From: Eubacteriales bacterium
GTDB taxonomy: Bacteria > Bacillota > Clostridia > Lachnospirales > Lachnospiraceae
Assembly: GCA_030524715.1 (NCBI GenBank)
Contig: JAUNGB010000043.1
Span: 1 to 42,626, forward strand
DNA length: 42,626 nucleotides
Reading direction: 5' to 3'
Shown here: positions 25,480 to 33,779 of the stretch, piece after piece
How positions within the stretch are numbered: position 1 is the stretch's first letter
How the letters are laid out: every line of letters starts with the position of its first letter
Program-made: the position numbers and the translations under genes
The notes under the pieces: model-generated
Databases searched by the model: none
Seen by the model: the letters and a program-made list of their open reading frames with translations, nothing else
What the model was told of the DNA's origin: nothing

Positions 25480-26973
25480 ATGATAAGCCAGAAATTGGTA
25501 AATGCACGAGAATATGAAGCGAAAAAGGAGAAAGGGATTACCCCGGAGGAAAGACCGGCGTTTCACCTGTCTACCCGTGTAGGGTGGATGAACGATCCTA
25601 ATGGATTTTGTTATTATAACGGAGCGTATCATCTGTTCTACCAGTATCATCCCTATGATTCCCATTGGGGTCCCATGCACTGGGGCCACGCGGTGAGCAG
25701 GGATCTGCTGCACTGGGAGTATCTTCCGGCGGCATTGGCTCCGGATATGCCCTATGATAAGGACGGATGCTTTTCCGGAAGCGCCATGGAGCTTGAAGAC
25801 GGCAGACATATGCTGATGTACACGGGCGTGCGCAAGGAAAAGCAGCCGGACGGCACCCTGCGTGAGGTCCAGACTCAATGCATTGCTGTCGGGGACGGAA
25901 CGGACTACGAAAAATATGAGGGAAATCCGGTACTGGACGAAAAAGATCTGCCGGAGGGTTCCTGCAGGTTTGATTTCCGCGACCCCAAGATCTGGAGAAA
26001 AGAGGACGGCACTTTCAGATGTATTATAGGAAACTGCACGGAGGAAAGAGACGGCCGTATCCTTCTTTACAGCAGTGAGGACGGATACCATTGGAAATAC
26101 GAGAAGGTACTGGCGGAAAACAAGGGACGTTTCGGACAAATGTGGGAATGCCCGGATTTCTTTGAACTGGACGGAAAGTATGTTTTGCTGACAAGCCCCC
26201 AGGGAATGCTTCCGCAGGGACTGGAATACCATAACGGAAACGGTACGGTCTGCCTGATCGGGACGTACGATGAAGAGACGGAAACCTTTACGGAAGAGAG
26301 AAACCAGGCGATTGATTACGGAATCGATTTTTATGCGCCGCAGACCATTCTTACGCCGGAGGGACGAAGGATCATGATAGGCTGGATGCAGTGCTGGAGC
26401 ACAAGCGGCCTGCATTCTCCAAATCAACCCTGGTTCGGGCAGATGAACCTTCCAAGGGAGCTTTCCGTAAAGAACGGGCGTTTATATCAAAATCCCGTTC
26501 AGGAGCTTGAAAGCCTCCGCTGTCAGGGAGTAAAATATGAGAATGTTGACTTTGAGGATGACTGCATCTGTCTGGAGGGAATCGAAGGACGGACAATCGA
26601 TATGGAAGTGTCCGTTCGTCCGGGAAATGAAGCAGAATTATACCGTAAATTTACGGTACGGTTTGCGCAGGATGAAAATTATTATACGGCGTTCCATTTC
26701 TGGCCGGAGGATTCCATTGCAGAGGTTGACAGGAGATTTTCCGGTTCCAGGGAAGATGTCATCCATGAACGCCGTTGCTATGTAAACAGCGCGGACGGCA
26801 GCCTGAAGCTCCGTATCATTCTTGACCGCTTCAGCGCGGAAATTTTTGTGAACGACGGGGAGCATGCCCTTTCCCTGACTATGGAAACAGGACAGGAAGC
26901 AGACGGAATCAGCTTTGTGGCAGAAGGAGCCGTGGTCATGGATGTTGTGAAGTACGATTTATGTGTAGAATAA
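25480..26973 (+). CDS. Sucrose(-6-phosphate) hydrolase, GH32
   Basis: The 497-residue protein is a GH32 beta-fructosidase. It has the nucleophile motif WMNDPNG (Asp39), the transition-state motif FRDPKIW (Asp168) and the acid/base motif WECPDFF (Glu223), then a C-terminal beta-sandwich with AEIFVNDG. No signal peptide, so it cleaves imported sucrose, sucrose-6-phosphate or short fructo-oligosaccharides in the cytoplasm. AAAGGAG lies about 13 bases before the ATG. No sucrose transporter or regulator is adjacent; the upstream neighbour is the aldo/keto reductase. The gene ends at a strong bidirectional terminator. Confidence 0.95.
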   Translation: MISQKLVNAREYEAKKEKGITPEERPAFHLSTRVGWMNDPNGFCYYNGAYHLFYQYHPYDSHWGPMHWGHAVSRDLLHWEYLPAALAPDMPYDKDGCFSGSAMELEDGRHMLMYTGVRKEKQPDGTLREVQTQCIAVGDGTDYEKYEGNPVLDEKDLPEGSCRFDFRDPKIWRKEDGTFRCIIGNCTEERDGRILLYSSEDGYHWKYEKVLAENKGRFGQMWECPDFFELDGKYVLLTSPQGMLPQGLEYHNGNGTVCLIGTYDEETETFTEERNQAIDYGIDFYAPQTILTPEGRRIMIGWMQCWSTSGLHSPNQPWFGQMNLPRELSVKNGRLYQNPVQELESLRCQGVKYENVDFEDDCICLEGIEGRTIDMEVSVRPGNEAELYRKFTVRFAQDENYYTAFHFWPEDSIAEVDRRFSGSREDVIHERRCYVNSADGSLKLRIILDRFSAEIFVNDGEHALSLTMETGQEADGISFVAEGAVVMDVVKYDLCVE

Positions 26974-27028
26974 AGACAGATATGGGGATTTGTTGTGACG
27001 TAGACCAGAATTTCATAACTGGATAAAG

Positions 27029-27080
27029 AATACCTTGAAAGCAGCGCGTATTGAGATGAACTGCTTTCAAGGTATTTTTA
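27029..27080. terminator. Bidirectional terminator between GH32 and fraE
   Basis: A perfect 16-bp inverted repeat: AATACCTTGAAAGCAG (27029-27044) and CTGCTTTCAAGGTATT (27061-27076), followed by TTTATTT. It serves the two convergent genes. Confidence 0.85.
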
Positions 27081-27105
27081 TTTGAGAAATACTGAAAAGT
27101 TTTTA

Positions 27106-28296
27106 TTAGTATTTGTTGAAAATATCCTGTATTTCATTGATGTCATTTGTTACTGTAAGAGCCAATCTCAGCAGAACCGATGCTTTTTGAGGGGCAAGGT
27201 CATTCCCAAGTGCAAGATTTCCGAGAAAATAGTCGTCTTTGGTAATAAGACCAGAGGCGATTCTTGAGCATCGGATAACCGGGATACCGGTTTCTGACAG
27301 TTCATTTACTTTATCGTTCCAGGCAGCACTATAGCAACCGGAACCTGCTCCTGCAATGATAATACCTTTAGCGCCGTTTTCTACATAATAGTCAAGGACG
27401 CCTTCGTCTGCATCAATGGTAAAATATGCAACAGCTACGTCTGGCAATTCTGTGAGTTCAGAAATATCAAATTCCGTTTCGATAGTGTGAAGTTTGCTGC
27501 TTTCATTGTAGAAGTATGGTTTTCCTTCCAACATATATCCCATACAGCCAAAATCCTTGGAAGAAAATGCATCTGTCTGGAATGTGCTGATTTTCTGAAC
27601 ATCACGTCCTCCGTAAATGCCATCGGAGAATACTACCATGGAGCCGCGTCCAGATGCATCTTCACTTGCGGCAAGAGCAATAGACTGATACAGATTCATA
27701 GGACCATCAGCAGACGTTGCAGTGGAAGGACGCATAGCACCGGTCAAAACCACTGGTTTATCTGTCTTTACAGTCAGATTAAGGAAATATGCTGTCTCGT
27801 CTAACGTATCTGTTCCATGAGTTATGACAAAACCATCAATATTTTCGTCCTGTGCCATTTCATTGACAGTATTGGCAATTTGGATCCAATATGCGTCTGT
27901 AATATCGTCAGACCCTACATTGCATACCTGTACGCCGCGCACATTTGCAATTTCTGTAACTCCGGCAGCACTTTCTACAAGACTTCCGACATCTAGCTGG
28001 CCTGCGGAATAGTTAGTGGTTTTTCCTGCATCACCGGTACCTGCAATGGTTCCTCCGGTTGCGAGAACCGCTACTGTGGGTAAAGCTTCATTTTCTGTTT
28101 CTGAGACTGTTACGGATAAACCGCTTTCTGTTTCATAGAAGGTGTAACCGTCATCGGAGATTTTGGCTGTTTTATCAGCAGAAGTCACTGCTACTTCTCC
28201 GGAATTTTCTTCTTCGGCAAATGTGGTTACAGAGCTGCAGACAGTCCATGAGAGTGAAGCTGTGAGTAAAAGTGCCATGATCTTACGTGTTTTCAT
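27106..28296 (-). CDS. fraE: Secreted type II L-asparaginase of the fructose-asparagine locus
   Basis: From the ATG at 28296 (site AAAGGAAAAA upstream) the protein has 396 residues. I reject an upstream ATG at 28371 because 28296 gives a proper signal peptide (MKTRKIMALLLTASLSW, cleavage after TTFA). After a ~45-residue spacer, the asparaginase domain shows ATGGTIAGTG with nucleophile Thr83, Tyr96 in TTNYSAG, and the HGTDTLDET motif. Type II asparaginases make aspartate and ammonia. With a GntR regulator, SIS deglycase, Dcu transporter and PfkB kinase adjacent, this is the counterpart of Salmonella FraE, turning fructose-asparagine into fructose-aspartate outside the membrane. No lipobox is evident, so it may be released from the cell. 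Confidence 0.9.
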   Translation of the reverse strand: MKTRKIMALLLTASLSWTVCSSVTTFAEEENSGEVAVTSADKTAKISDDGYTFYETESGLSVTVSETENEALPTVAVLATGGTIAGTGDAGKTTNYSAGQLDVGSLVESAAGVTEIANVRGVQVCNVGSDDITDAYWIQIANTVNEMAQDENIDGFVITHGTDTLDETAYFLNLTVKTDKPVVLTGAMRPSTATSADGPMNLYQSIALAASEDASGRGSMVVFSDGIYGGRDVQKISTFQTDAFSSKDFGCMGYMLEGKPYFYNESSKLHTIETEFDISELTELPDVAVAYFTIDADEGVLDYYVENGAKGIIIAGAGSGCYSAAWNDKVNELSETGIPVIRCSRIASGLITKDDYFLGNLALGNDLAPQKASVLLRLALTVTNDINEIQDIFNKY

Positions 28297-28383
28297 TTTT
28301 ACTTTTTCCTTTCGATAAAAAATAATATGTTTGAAGGTATATATGTTTAAAGGTGGTGTGCACTCCCACATGTTAAAAAATAC

Positions 28384-28458
28384 AATAATACATTTTTAAA
28401 ATAAAATGTATTATTATGTATTTAATACAATAGTAAATTAAAAGCTTCGTATTGTCAA
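28384..28458 (-). promoter_or_regulatory. fraE promoter with two operators
   Basis: On the minus strand: TTGACA (28453-28458), 17-base spacer, TACTAT (28430-28435), directly followed by TGTATTAAATACA (28417-28429). A further perfect 13-bp inverted repeat (AATAATACATTTT, 28384-28396, and AAAATGTATTATT, 28403-28415) lies just downstream. Both are likely FraR sites. The rest of the 28297-28580 gap is AT-rich leader. Confidence 0.75.
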
Positions 28459-28580
28459 TGCTTTCTGCGAATTTGGCATTTTTTACAATTTTATATAAAG
28501 AAAATTAGGAAAGTTGCATAATGATATAAAACAAATGAGACTAACAATGTGGAAACAGGAAGAATAAAAGGCAGAAAGAT

Positions 28581-28626
28581 AAAACTCCTGAAAGAAAACA
28601 GATTAATGTTTCTTTTCAGGAGTTTT
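28581..28626 (-). terminator. Terminator after fraR
   Basis: AAAACTCCTGAAAG and its complement CTTTTCAGGAGTTTT form a strong stem immediately downstream of the fraR stop on the minus strand. Confidence 0.85.
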
Positions 28627-28637
28627 AAGGAAAAAGC

Positions 28638-29360
28638 TTATACCATTATTTTGAACTTGTCTCCGATACAAAGCTGCTGGCAAAGATTTGTAATAGTATC
28701 ATCTGTATTTTGTATTACACTATTGATGCGAAGCAGAGGATATCCTTTGGCAATGCCAAGAATTTTGGCTTCTTTTGAGGATGCAAACGTAATATCTATC
28801 GTCTTGGTGGAGTGCGACAAAAGAATATTATGTTTTGTTCTTAATAATTCAAATAGAGATGCATCATTCAGATTTTCACTGAATAAGAAGGAGAAGAATT
28901 CCGGAAATCTGTTTGTTTCCAGCAATACGGGCTTTCCGTCCGCATAGCGGATGCGTTCTAAAAGAATGATTTTTTCTTCGGGAGCCAGATGCATGAGTTC
29001 TGCTTCCTTTTCAGTAGGGTCTTCCAGGGCTATTTTTATGGTTTTGGCTCCTGGTGTAAAGCCTGTCATTTTACATAAATCTGAAAAACTGGTTACGCCG
29101 GAAATACCTCTTTGAAATTTTTTTTCTGCTACAAAGGTTCCTTTTCCAGATTTGCGCTCCAGATATCCCTGTTCGGAAAGCCCTGCCAAAGCCTTGCGTA
29201 CCGTAACTCTGCTTACATTGTATTGTTGACTTAACTCATTTTCTGTGGGAATCCGGCTTCCTACAGGGCGCTGGCCGCTTTCGATTTCCTGTTGGAGTTT
29301 ACTTTCCAACTGCTGATAGAGTGGTGTGGCGATTGTGTTGTCCAGTTCCATGTTAAACAC
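28638..29360 (-). CDS. fraR: GntR family regulator, HutC/UTRA type
   Basis: A 240-residue GntR/HutC regulator: winged helix-turn-helix at residues ~10-75 (NELSQQYNVSRVTVRKAL, then ERKSGKGTF) and a UTRA ligand-binding domain from ~95 to the end (PEEKIILLERIRYADGKPVLLE). UTRA domains bind sugar phosphates and related effectors; 6-phosphofructose-aspartate is the expected inducer by analogy with Salmonella fraR. It lies between fraE (same strand) and the divergent fraB. Palindromes at its own promoter and at fraE and fraA share an AATACA/TGTATT core, so it probably represses all of them including itself. Confidence 0.88.
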   Translation of the reverse strand: MFNMELDNTIATPLYQQLESKLQQEIESGQRPVGSRIPTENELSQQYNVSRVTVRKALAGLSEQGYLERKSGKGTFVAEKKFQRGISGVTSFSDLCKMTGFTPGAKTIKIALEDPTEKEAELMHLAPEEKIILLERIRYADGKPVLLETNRFPEFFSFLFSENLNDASLFELLRTKHNILLSHSTKTIDITFASSKEAKILGIAKGYPLLRINSVIQNTDDTITNLCQQLCIGDKFKIMV

Positions 29361-29387
29361 CTTTCTGCAATTATAGTAATAAATGAT

Positions 29388-29434
29388 AAAATGTATTGTC
29401 TGATATATTATAATACATTTTGCGCAAAATGTAT
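29388..29434 (-). promoter_or_regulatory. fraR/fraB intergenic operators
   Basis: A perfect 22-bp palindrome (29413-29434; arms ATACATTTTGC and GCAAAATGTAT) and a related half-site AAAATGTATT (29388-29397) lie upstream of fraR. They match the arms of the inverted repeat at fraE, marking likely FraR sites. Confidence 0.7.
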
Positions 29435-29474
29435 ATAGTCAAATGTTTTTTTGACAAAAAAGCGCAGAGGGATA

Positions 29475-29503
29475 TTGACTAATGTATTGCTTTGTATTAA
29501 TAT
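29475..29503 (+). promoter_or_regulatory. fraB promoter
   Basis: TTGACT (29475-29480), 17-base spacer and TAATAT (29498-29503). The motif TTGTATTAATATT (29492-29504), a diverged form of the fraE/fraA operator, overlaps the -10 box. Confidence 0.6.
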
Positions 29504-29559
29504 TACGTCAGAAATAAATGAATACAAAATAAAACAAAAAAACAAAAAGGAGAAAAACA

Positions 29560-30573
29560 ATGACGTACAAAAGTAGTGATATCAAGGCAATCGTTGCAGA
29601 AATTCTGGATGCAAAGAAAGACAAAGGAGGAGTAAATTCTCTTTACTTCGTAGGCTGCGGCGGTTCTCTCGGAGCGCTTTATCCGGCTAAGACCTTTATG
29701 GAAAGAGAAAGTGCAGCTATTAAATCCGCGTGGATTAACAGTAATGAGTTTGTTCACAGCACACCGAAGGATTTTGGGGAGAATTCCATTATTGTTCTTG
29801 CCTGCCATAAGGGAAACACACCGGAGACGATTGAGGCAGCAAAGCTTGGAAAAGAAAAAGGCGCGGCAGTTATTATTCTGACCTGGTTGGAAGAATCGGA
29901 AATTGTTGAATTTGGTGATTATATTGTATTATATTCCTTTGATGCAAGCCCTGATCATCTAGCAGGTGACATTGATTATTCCGGCGAAAAGACTATGTGT
30001 GCTCTTTATGTGGCAGTAGAACTTCTTGCACAGACAGAAGAAGGCTATGCAAACTACGATAAATTTTATGAGGGAGCAGGGATGCTTACTAACATTATCC
30101 GCAAAGCACGTGCTCATGTGGCAGAGCGTTCCCTTGCATTTGCAAAAGAATATAAAAATGATCCTGTAATTTATACGATGGGAAGTGGTGCTGCCTATGG
30201 TGCTGCTTATATGGAAAGTATCTGTATCTTTATGGAAATGCAGTGGCTGGATTCCAGTTCTATCCATACAGGTGAATTTTTCCATGGTCCTTTTGAGATT
30301 ACAGATGCTAACCGTCCGTTTATGATTCAGATTTCTGAAGGTACTACCCGCGAACTGGATGAGAGAGCACTGACATTCCTTAAAAAATATGCAAAACGTA
30401 TTGAAGTACTGGATGCTAAGGAACTTGGACTTTCTACCATTGATGCATCTGTTGTGGATTATTTCAATCATTCTTTGTTCAATAATGTATACCCGATTTA
30501 TAATCATGACCTTGCAACAGAACGTCAGCATCCGCTTTCGACACGCCGTTATATGTGGAAGGTTGAATATTAA
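29560..30573 (+). CDS. fraB: 6-phosphofructose-aspartate deglycase (SIS fold)
   Basis: The 337-residue protein is a two-SIS-domain deglycase of the FraB/FrlB family. Its first SIS domain shows GCGGSLGA and HKGNTPETI; the second shows MGSGAAYGAAYMES. Glu226 and His242 (in TGEFFHGPFE) keep the 16-residue spacing of the general base and acid reported, as I recall, for Salmonella FraB. The reaction splits the phosphorylated Amadori compound into glucose-6-phosphate and the amino acid. FrlB (fructoselysine) is the alternative, but the neighbouring asparaginase and C4-dicarboxylate-type transporter favour aspartate. AAGGAG precedes the ATG. A terminator separates it from fraA. Confidence 0.88.
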   Translation: MTYKSSDIKAIVAEILDAKKDKGGVNSLYFVGCGGSLGALYPAKTFMERESAAIKSAWINSNEFVHSTPKDFGENSIIVLACHKGNTPETIEAAKLGKEKGAAVIILTWLEESEIVEFGDYIVLYSFDASPDHLAGDIDYSGEKTMCALYVAVELLAQTEEGYANYDKFYEGAGMLTNIIRKARAHVAERSLAFAKEYKNDPVIYTMGSGAAYGAAYMESICIFMEMQWLDSSSIHTGEFFHGPFEITDANRPFMIQISEGTTRELDERALTFLKKYAKRIEVLDAKELGLSTIDASVVDYFNHSLFNNVYPIYNHDLATERQHPLSTRRYMWKVEY

Positions 30574-30635
30574 TAAAACCTGGGCTGCTTTTTGATTGGA
30601 TGGCAGGAGGCAACTGCACTTTCACGGCTTTTTAT

Positions 30636-30678
30636 GACCTCGGTGGAGAATATTCTTCGCTGAGGTTATATTTTTATT
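30636..30678 (+). terminator. Terminator after fraB
   Basis: GACCTCGGTGGAGAAT pairs with ATTCTTCGCTGAGGT through Watson-Crick and wobble pairs, followed by TATATTTTTA. The 30574-30966 gap otherwise holds the fraA promoter and no gene. Confidence 0.8.
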
Positions 30679-30810
30679 ATAAAGGAACGGCATCTGGAGT
30701 GGATTTAATGTAATATATAAGGGAGATGCTTTTAATGTATTACTGATTGTGAAAAACATATAAAAACAAATTGTAAATTTTATGAAACACGCTGAAAAAA
30801 CTTTTCTGTA

Positions 30811-30853
30811 TTGACAAAAATCGACTATGAATATATGATTGTATTAAATACAA
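30811..30853 (+). promoter_or_regulatory. fraA promoter and operator
   Basis: TTGACA (30811-30816), 17-base spacer, TATGAT (30834-30839), directly followed by the 15-bp palindrome TTGTATTAAATACAA (30839-30853). Fourteen of these bases are identical to the fraE site in the same position relative to the -10 box. Confidence 0.85.
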
Positions 30854-30966
30854 AGCAATACAAATGGATACAATATAGTTCTAAGGGATTGCGGAGTGTT
30901 AGTGGTTAAGGAGAGCGCGCATTTCTTTATGGACACAAAAAACAAAAAATTTAAGGAGGATCTACT

Positions 30967-32286
30967 ATGTTTTGGATTGAATTGATTCTTGTCCTTGCAA
31001 TTATTTTCCTGGGTGTACGTGTTGGCGGAACATTTCTTGCAATGGCTGGCGGTGTTGGAATGTTTATCATGACTTTTATCTTTCATGTTACTCCTTCGGA
31101 CCCGCCTATCACAGTAATTTTGATTATGATTGCCGTTATATGTGCGGCATCTACCATGCAGGCATGCGGAGGGCTTGACTATCTTGTTAAGATTGCCGAA
31201 AAAATTCTTCGTAAAAACCCGAAAATGGTTACGGTTCTTGCCCCTATCGTAGCATATATTTTTACATTTATGTGTGGTACCGGCCATATTGTTTATAGTT
31301 TACTTCCGGTTATTAATGAAATTTCTATTGAGACAGGCATTCGTCCGGAACGTCCGATTTCTGCGTCAATTATCTCTTCTCAGCAAGCGATCACCGCGTG
31401 CCCGATTTCGGCGGCAACAGTTGGAATTTTGGCTTTTATGGCAGAGTCACAGTATACAAGTGTAAATATATTTACTCTGCTTCTTGTCTGCATTCCAGCT
31501 ACATTGATCGGAACTGTTGCAGCAGCTCTGTCCGTAATCAAAAAAGGTAAAGAGCTTGCAGATGATCCGGAATTTCAAGCACGTGTTGCAGAAGGACGTA
31601 TTGAAGATTTCTCTAAAAAACATGCAGAAGAAAGGGAAACTACAAAAGAGGCAAAAATTTCTGTTGCTATTTTTATGATCGCTATGGTCGGTATTGTATT
31701 ACTGGGTGCAGTAAACAAACTGGTTCCCACTCTTTCAGACGGATCCAAGCTTCCTCTGACAACTGTAATTGAAATATTCATGTTGGTAGCTGCAGCAATA
31801 ACAGTTATCGTTACAAAGCTTGACAGCAATAAGGTGTTGGACCAGCCGGTATTCCGCACAGGTATGTTTGCAGTGGTTCTTGCGTTTGGACTGTGCTGGC
31901 TGGTAAACACATTTATTGGTGATCAGTCTTCCTTTATTACAGAAAATATGTCAGAATTGACAAACCAGTATCCATGGATTTACATCATTGCAGTATTTAT
32001 CGTAGGAGCAATTACAACCAGTCAGTCTTCCACAACCATGATTATGGTTCCTATTGGGATTGCATTGGGACTTCCTGTAAACATTATCGTGGCAGGATGG
32101 CTTGCATGCTCTTCCAACTATTTTATTCCGGCTTCCGGACAGTGTGTTGCTGCAATTGCTTTCGATTCGGCGGGAACTACGAAGATTGGAAAGTTTGTAT
32201 TGAATCACAGTTATATGCTTCCGGGACTTGTATGTACGGTAGTATCGGTTATCGTTGCTATTGTACTTGGAGCGGTTGTTTTCTGA
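30967..32286 (+). CDS. fraA: Dcu-family transporter, probable fructose-aspartate importer
   Basis: The 439-residue membrane protein belongs to the anaerobic C4-dicarboxylate (DcuA/DcuB) family: about ten to eleven helices, the conserved TGHIVYSLLPVI near residue 105, RPERPISASI, and a C-terminal ACSSNYFIPASGQ segment. Ordinary Dcu proteins exchange fumarate, succinate and aspartate. In the Salmonella fra locus the transporter FraA is also of C4-dicarboxylate type. Its placement between the deglycase and kinase genes and its shared operator with fraE suggest import of fructose-aspartate. AAGGAGG precedes the ATG. It starts the fraA-fraD-33355-33780 transcript. Confidence 0.87.
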   Translation: MFWIELILVLAIIFLGVRVGGTFLAMAGGVGMFIMTFIFHVTPSDPPITVILIMIAVICAASTMQACGGLDYLVKIAEKILRKNPKMVTVLAPIVAYIFTFMCGTGHIVYSLLPVINEISIETGIRPERPISASIISSQQAITACPISAATVGILAFMAESQYTSVNIFTLLLVCIPATLIGTVAAALSVIKKGKELADDPEFQARVAEGRIEDFSKKHAEERETTKEAKISVAIFMIAMVGIVLLGAVNKLVPTLSDGSKLPLTTVIEIFMLVAAAITVIVTKLDSNKVLDQPVFRTGMFAVVLAFGLCWLVNTFIGDQSSFITENMSELTNQYPWIYIIAVFIVGAITTSQSSTTMIMVPIGIALGLPVNIIVAGWLACSSNYFIPASGQCVAAIAFDSAGTTKIGKFVLNHSYMLPGLVCTVVSVIVAIVLGAVVF

Positions 32287-32422
32287 ATCTGGGCTGCCGC
32301 TAAGCTTTAATAAGCCGCAGTCCGGCATCTGAACTGTATTTAGGTGTACAGACTGCGGTTTTGGTTTATAGAATTAGATTGAGAAATAGAATTCTTTAAA
32401 TAAAAGGAGGACAAACACAAAA

Positions 32423-33310
32423 ATGGAAAATTGCAGGATTATTGCTATTGGGGACAATGTATGTGACAAGTATCTTTCCAGAGGAAAAATGTACCCGGGC
32501 GGACAGTGCGTGAATACATGTGTATACGCTGTAATGAATGGCGCTAAAGCAGCATATCTGGGAAAATACGGAAATGATGAGGTTGCAGCGTGTGTGCAGG
32601 ATACTTTAAAGGCAATCGGGATTGATGACAGCAGATGCCGCCATTTTGAAGGAGAAAATGGGTTTGCGCTGGTAACCTTAAAGGGAAATGACCGTGTATT
32701 CCTTGGTTCTAATAAAGGAGGAATTGCCAAAGAGCATCCGTTTGATTTTACGGAAGAGGATTTTACATATATAAAGGGCTTTCATTTGATCTATACAAAT
32801 TTAAACAGTTATATAGAAGAAAATCTTCCGGAACTGAAGGAGACGGGCGTACCGATAGCATATGATTTTTCAACCAGATGGACAGACGGATATCTGGAAA
32901 AAGTATGCCCGTATATTACTGTGGCAATTTTATCCTGTGCTCACCTGTCAAAAGAGGAGCGTGAGAGAGAAATGAAGAAGGTACAGTCTTACGGTGTCCC
33001 GGTTGTGCTTGGAACAGTCGGTGAGGATGGCTCTTATGTGCTTTATAAAGATGAGATTCTTTATGCAAAGGCTGTATATGCAGAGGATGTAATTGATACT
33101 ATGGGAGCAGGCGATTCATATTTTACAGCCTTCTTATGCTCTCTTCTGGAATCTTCTCAGACAGGCGCCATTGCGGAAGGGGATGATGAGAAAATGAAAG
33201 AACGTCTTCAGGATGCAATGGACAGGGGAGCTTCTTTTGCAGCACGTGTCTGTGCAATGGAAGGTGCATTCGGCTATGGTACTCCCGTACTTGGAAAAAC
33301 GGAAATATAA
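32423..33310 (+). CDS. fraD: PfkB family kinase, probable fructose-aspartate 6-kinase
   Basis: The 295-residue protein is a ribokinase/PfkB sugar kinase. It has the N-terminal signature GDNVCDKYL and YPGGQCVNTCVYA, and the C-terminal DTMGAGDSYFTAF carrying the catalytic Asp and anion hole. Among PfkB proteins it resembles FrlD/FraD, which phosphorylate fructosamine-type amino acids on the 6-hydroxyl. AAAGGAGG precedes the ATG. It follows fraA by 136 bases and is followed by a small unknown protein and a HAD phosphatase. Substrate assignment rests on context. Confidence 0.87.
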   Translation: MENCRIIAIGDNVCDKYLSRGKMYPGGQCVNTCVYAVMNGAKAAYLGKYGNDEVAACVQDTLKAIGIDDSRCRHFEGENGFALVTLKGNDRVFLGSNKGGIAKEHPFDFTEEDFTYIKGFHLIYTNLNSYIEENLPELKETGVPIAYDFSTRWTDGYLEKVCPYITVAILSCAHLSKEEREREMKKVQSYGVPVVLGTVGEDGSYVLYKDEILYAKAVYAEDVIDTMGAGDSYFTAFLCSLLESSQTGAIAEGDDEKMKERLQDAMDRGASFAARVCAMEGAFGYGTPVLGKTEI

Positions 33311-33354
33311 GCAACAAGCTTATAAATAAAAGCAAAAAAGAAAGGAAAACAAAA

Positions 33355-33768
33355 ATGAAACCAGATATTTACGAAAACAATGGAGAAGGAATCCTGTGTG
33401 TGTACAAAAATGAAAAATGGCTTGTCTGCATTAAAAACTGGAAGCCGGACAATGATATCGAAGGAATTGCACATCTGGAAATTCATCACTCTACAGACGA
33501 GCAGTTTATTCTTGCAGCAGGTAAGGCTATTTTAATTACTGCAGAAAAAGAAAATGACAGGTTTCAGATTGAACTTACTTTAATGGAGCAGGGAAAAGTT
33601 TATAATGTTCCCAAAGAAGTATGGTTCTATTCCATTACTCAGAAGGACACAAAGATGATGTATGTGCAGGACTCTGACTGTTCTATGGAAAATAGTGATT
33701 TTATGGATCTTTCCCCGTCAGAGATTGCATATATTCAGGAAACAGCGCGCAAATTGTTTGCAGAGTAA
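33355..33768 (+). CDS. Small protein of the fra locus, 137 aa, possibly cupin-like
   Basis: A soluble 137-residue protein with no signal peptide. Several alternating beta-type segments (ILCVYKNEKWLVCIKNW, FILAAGKAILITAE, KVYNVPKEVWFYSI) resemble a single cupin barrel, with HHSTDEQFILAAGKA near residue 43 as a possible cupin motif 1. It could be a sugar-binding or isomerase-type accessory. I do not recognise a named family. It lies between fraD and the HAD gene, 12 bases from the latter, in one transcript. Salmonella's fra locus has no counterpart that I know of. Confidence 0.7.
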   Translation: MKPDIYENNGEGILCVYKNEKWLVCIKNWKPDNDIEGIAHLEIHHSTDEQFILAAGKAILITAEKENDRFQIELTLMEQGKVYNVPKEVWFYSITQKDTKMMYVQDSDCSMENSDFMDLSPSEIAYIQETARKLFAE

Positions 33769-33779
33769 TCGGAAGCCGT

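Noticed and set aside
25471-26427. 318-codon minus-strand open frame
   Set aside because: Antisense to the GH32 gene with its three catalytic motifs intact.
29560-33310. Fructoselysine (frl) locus as the identity of the SIS/PfkB genes
   Set aside because: Deglycase and kinase families are shared, but the linked secreted asparaginase and C4-dicarboxylate-type transporter fit fructose-asparagine better. Not fully excluded.
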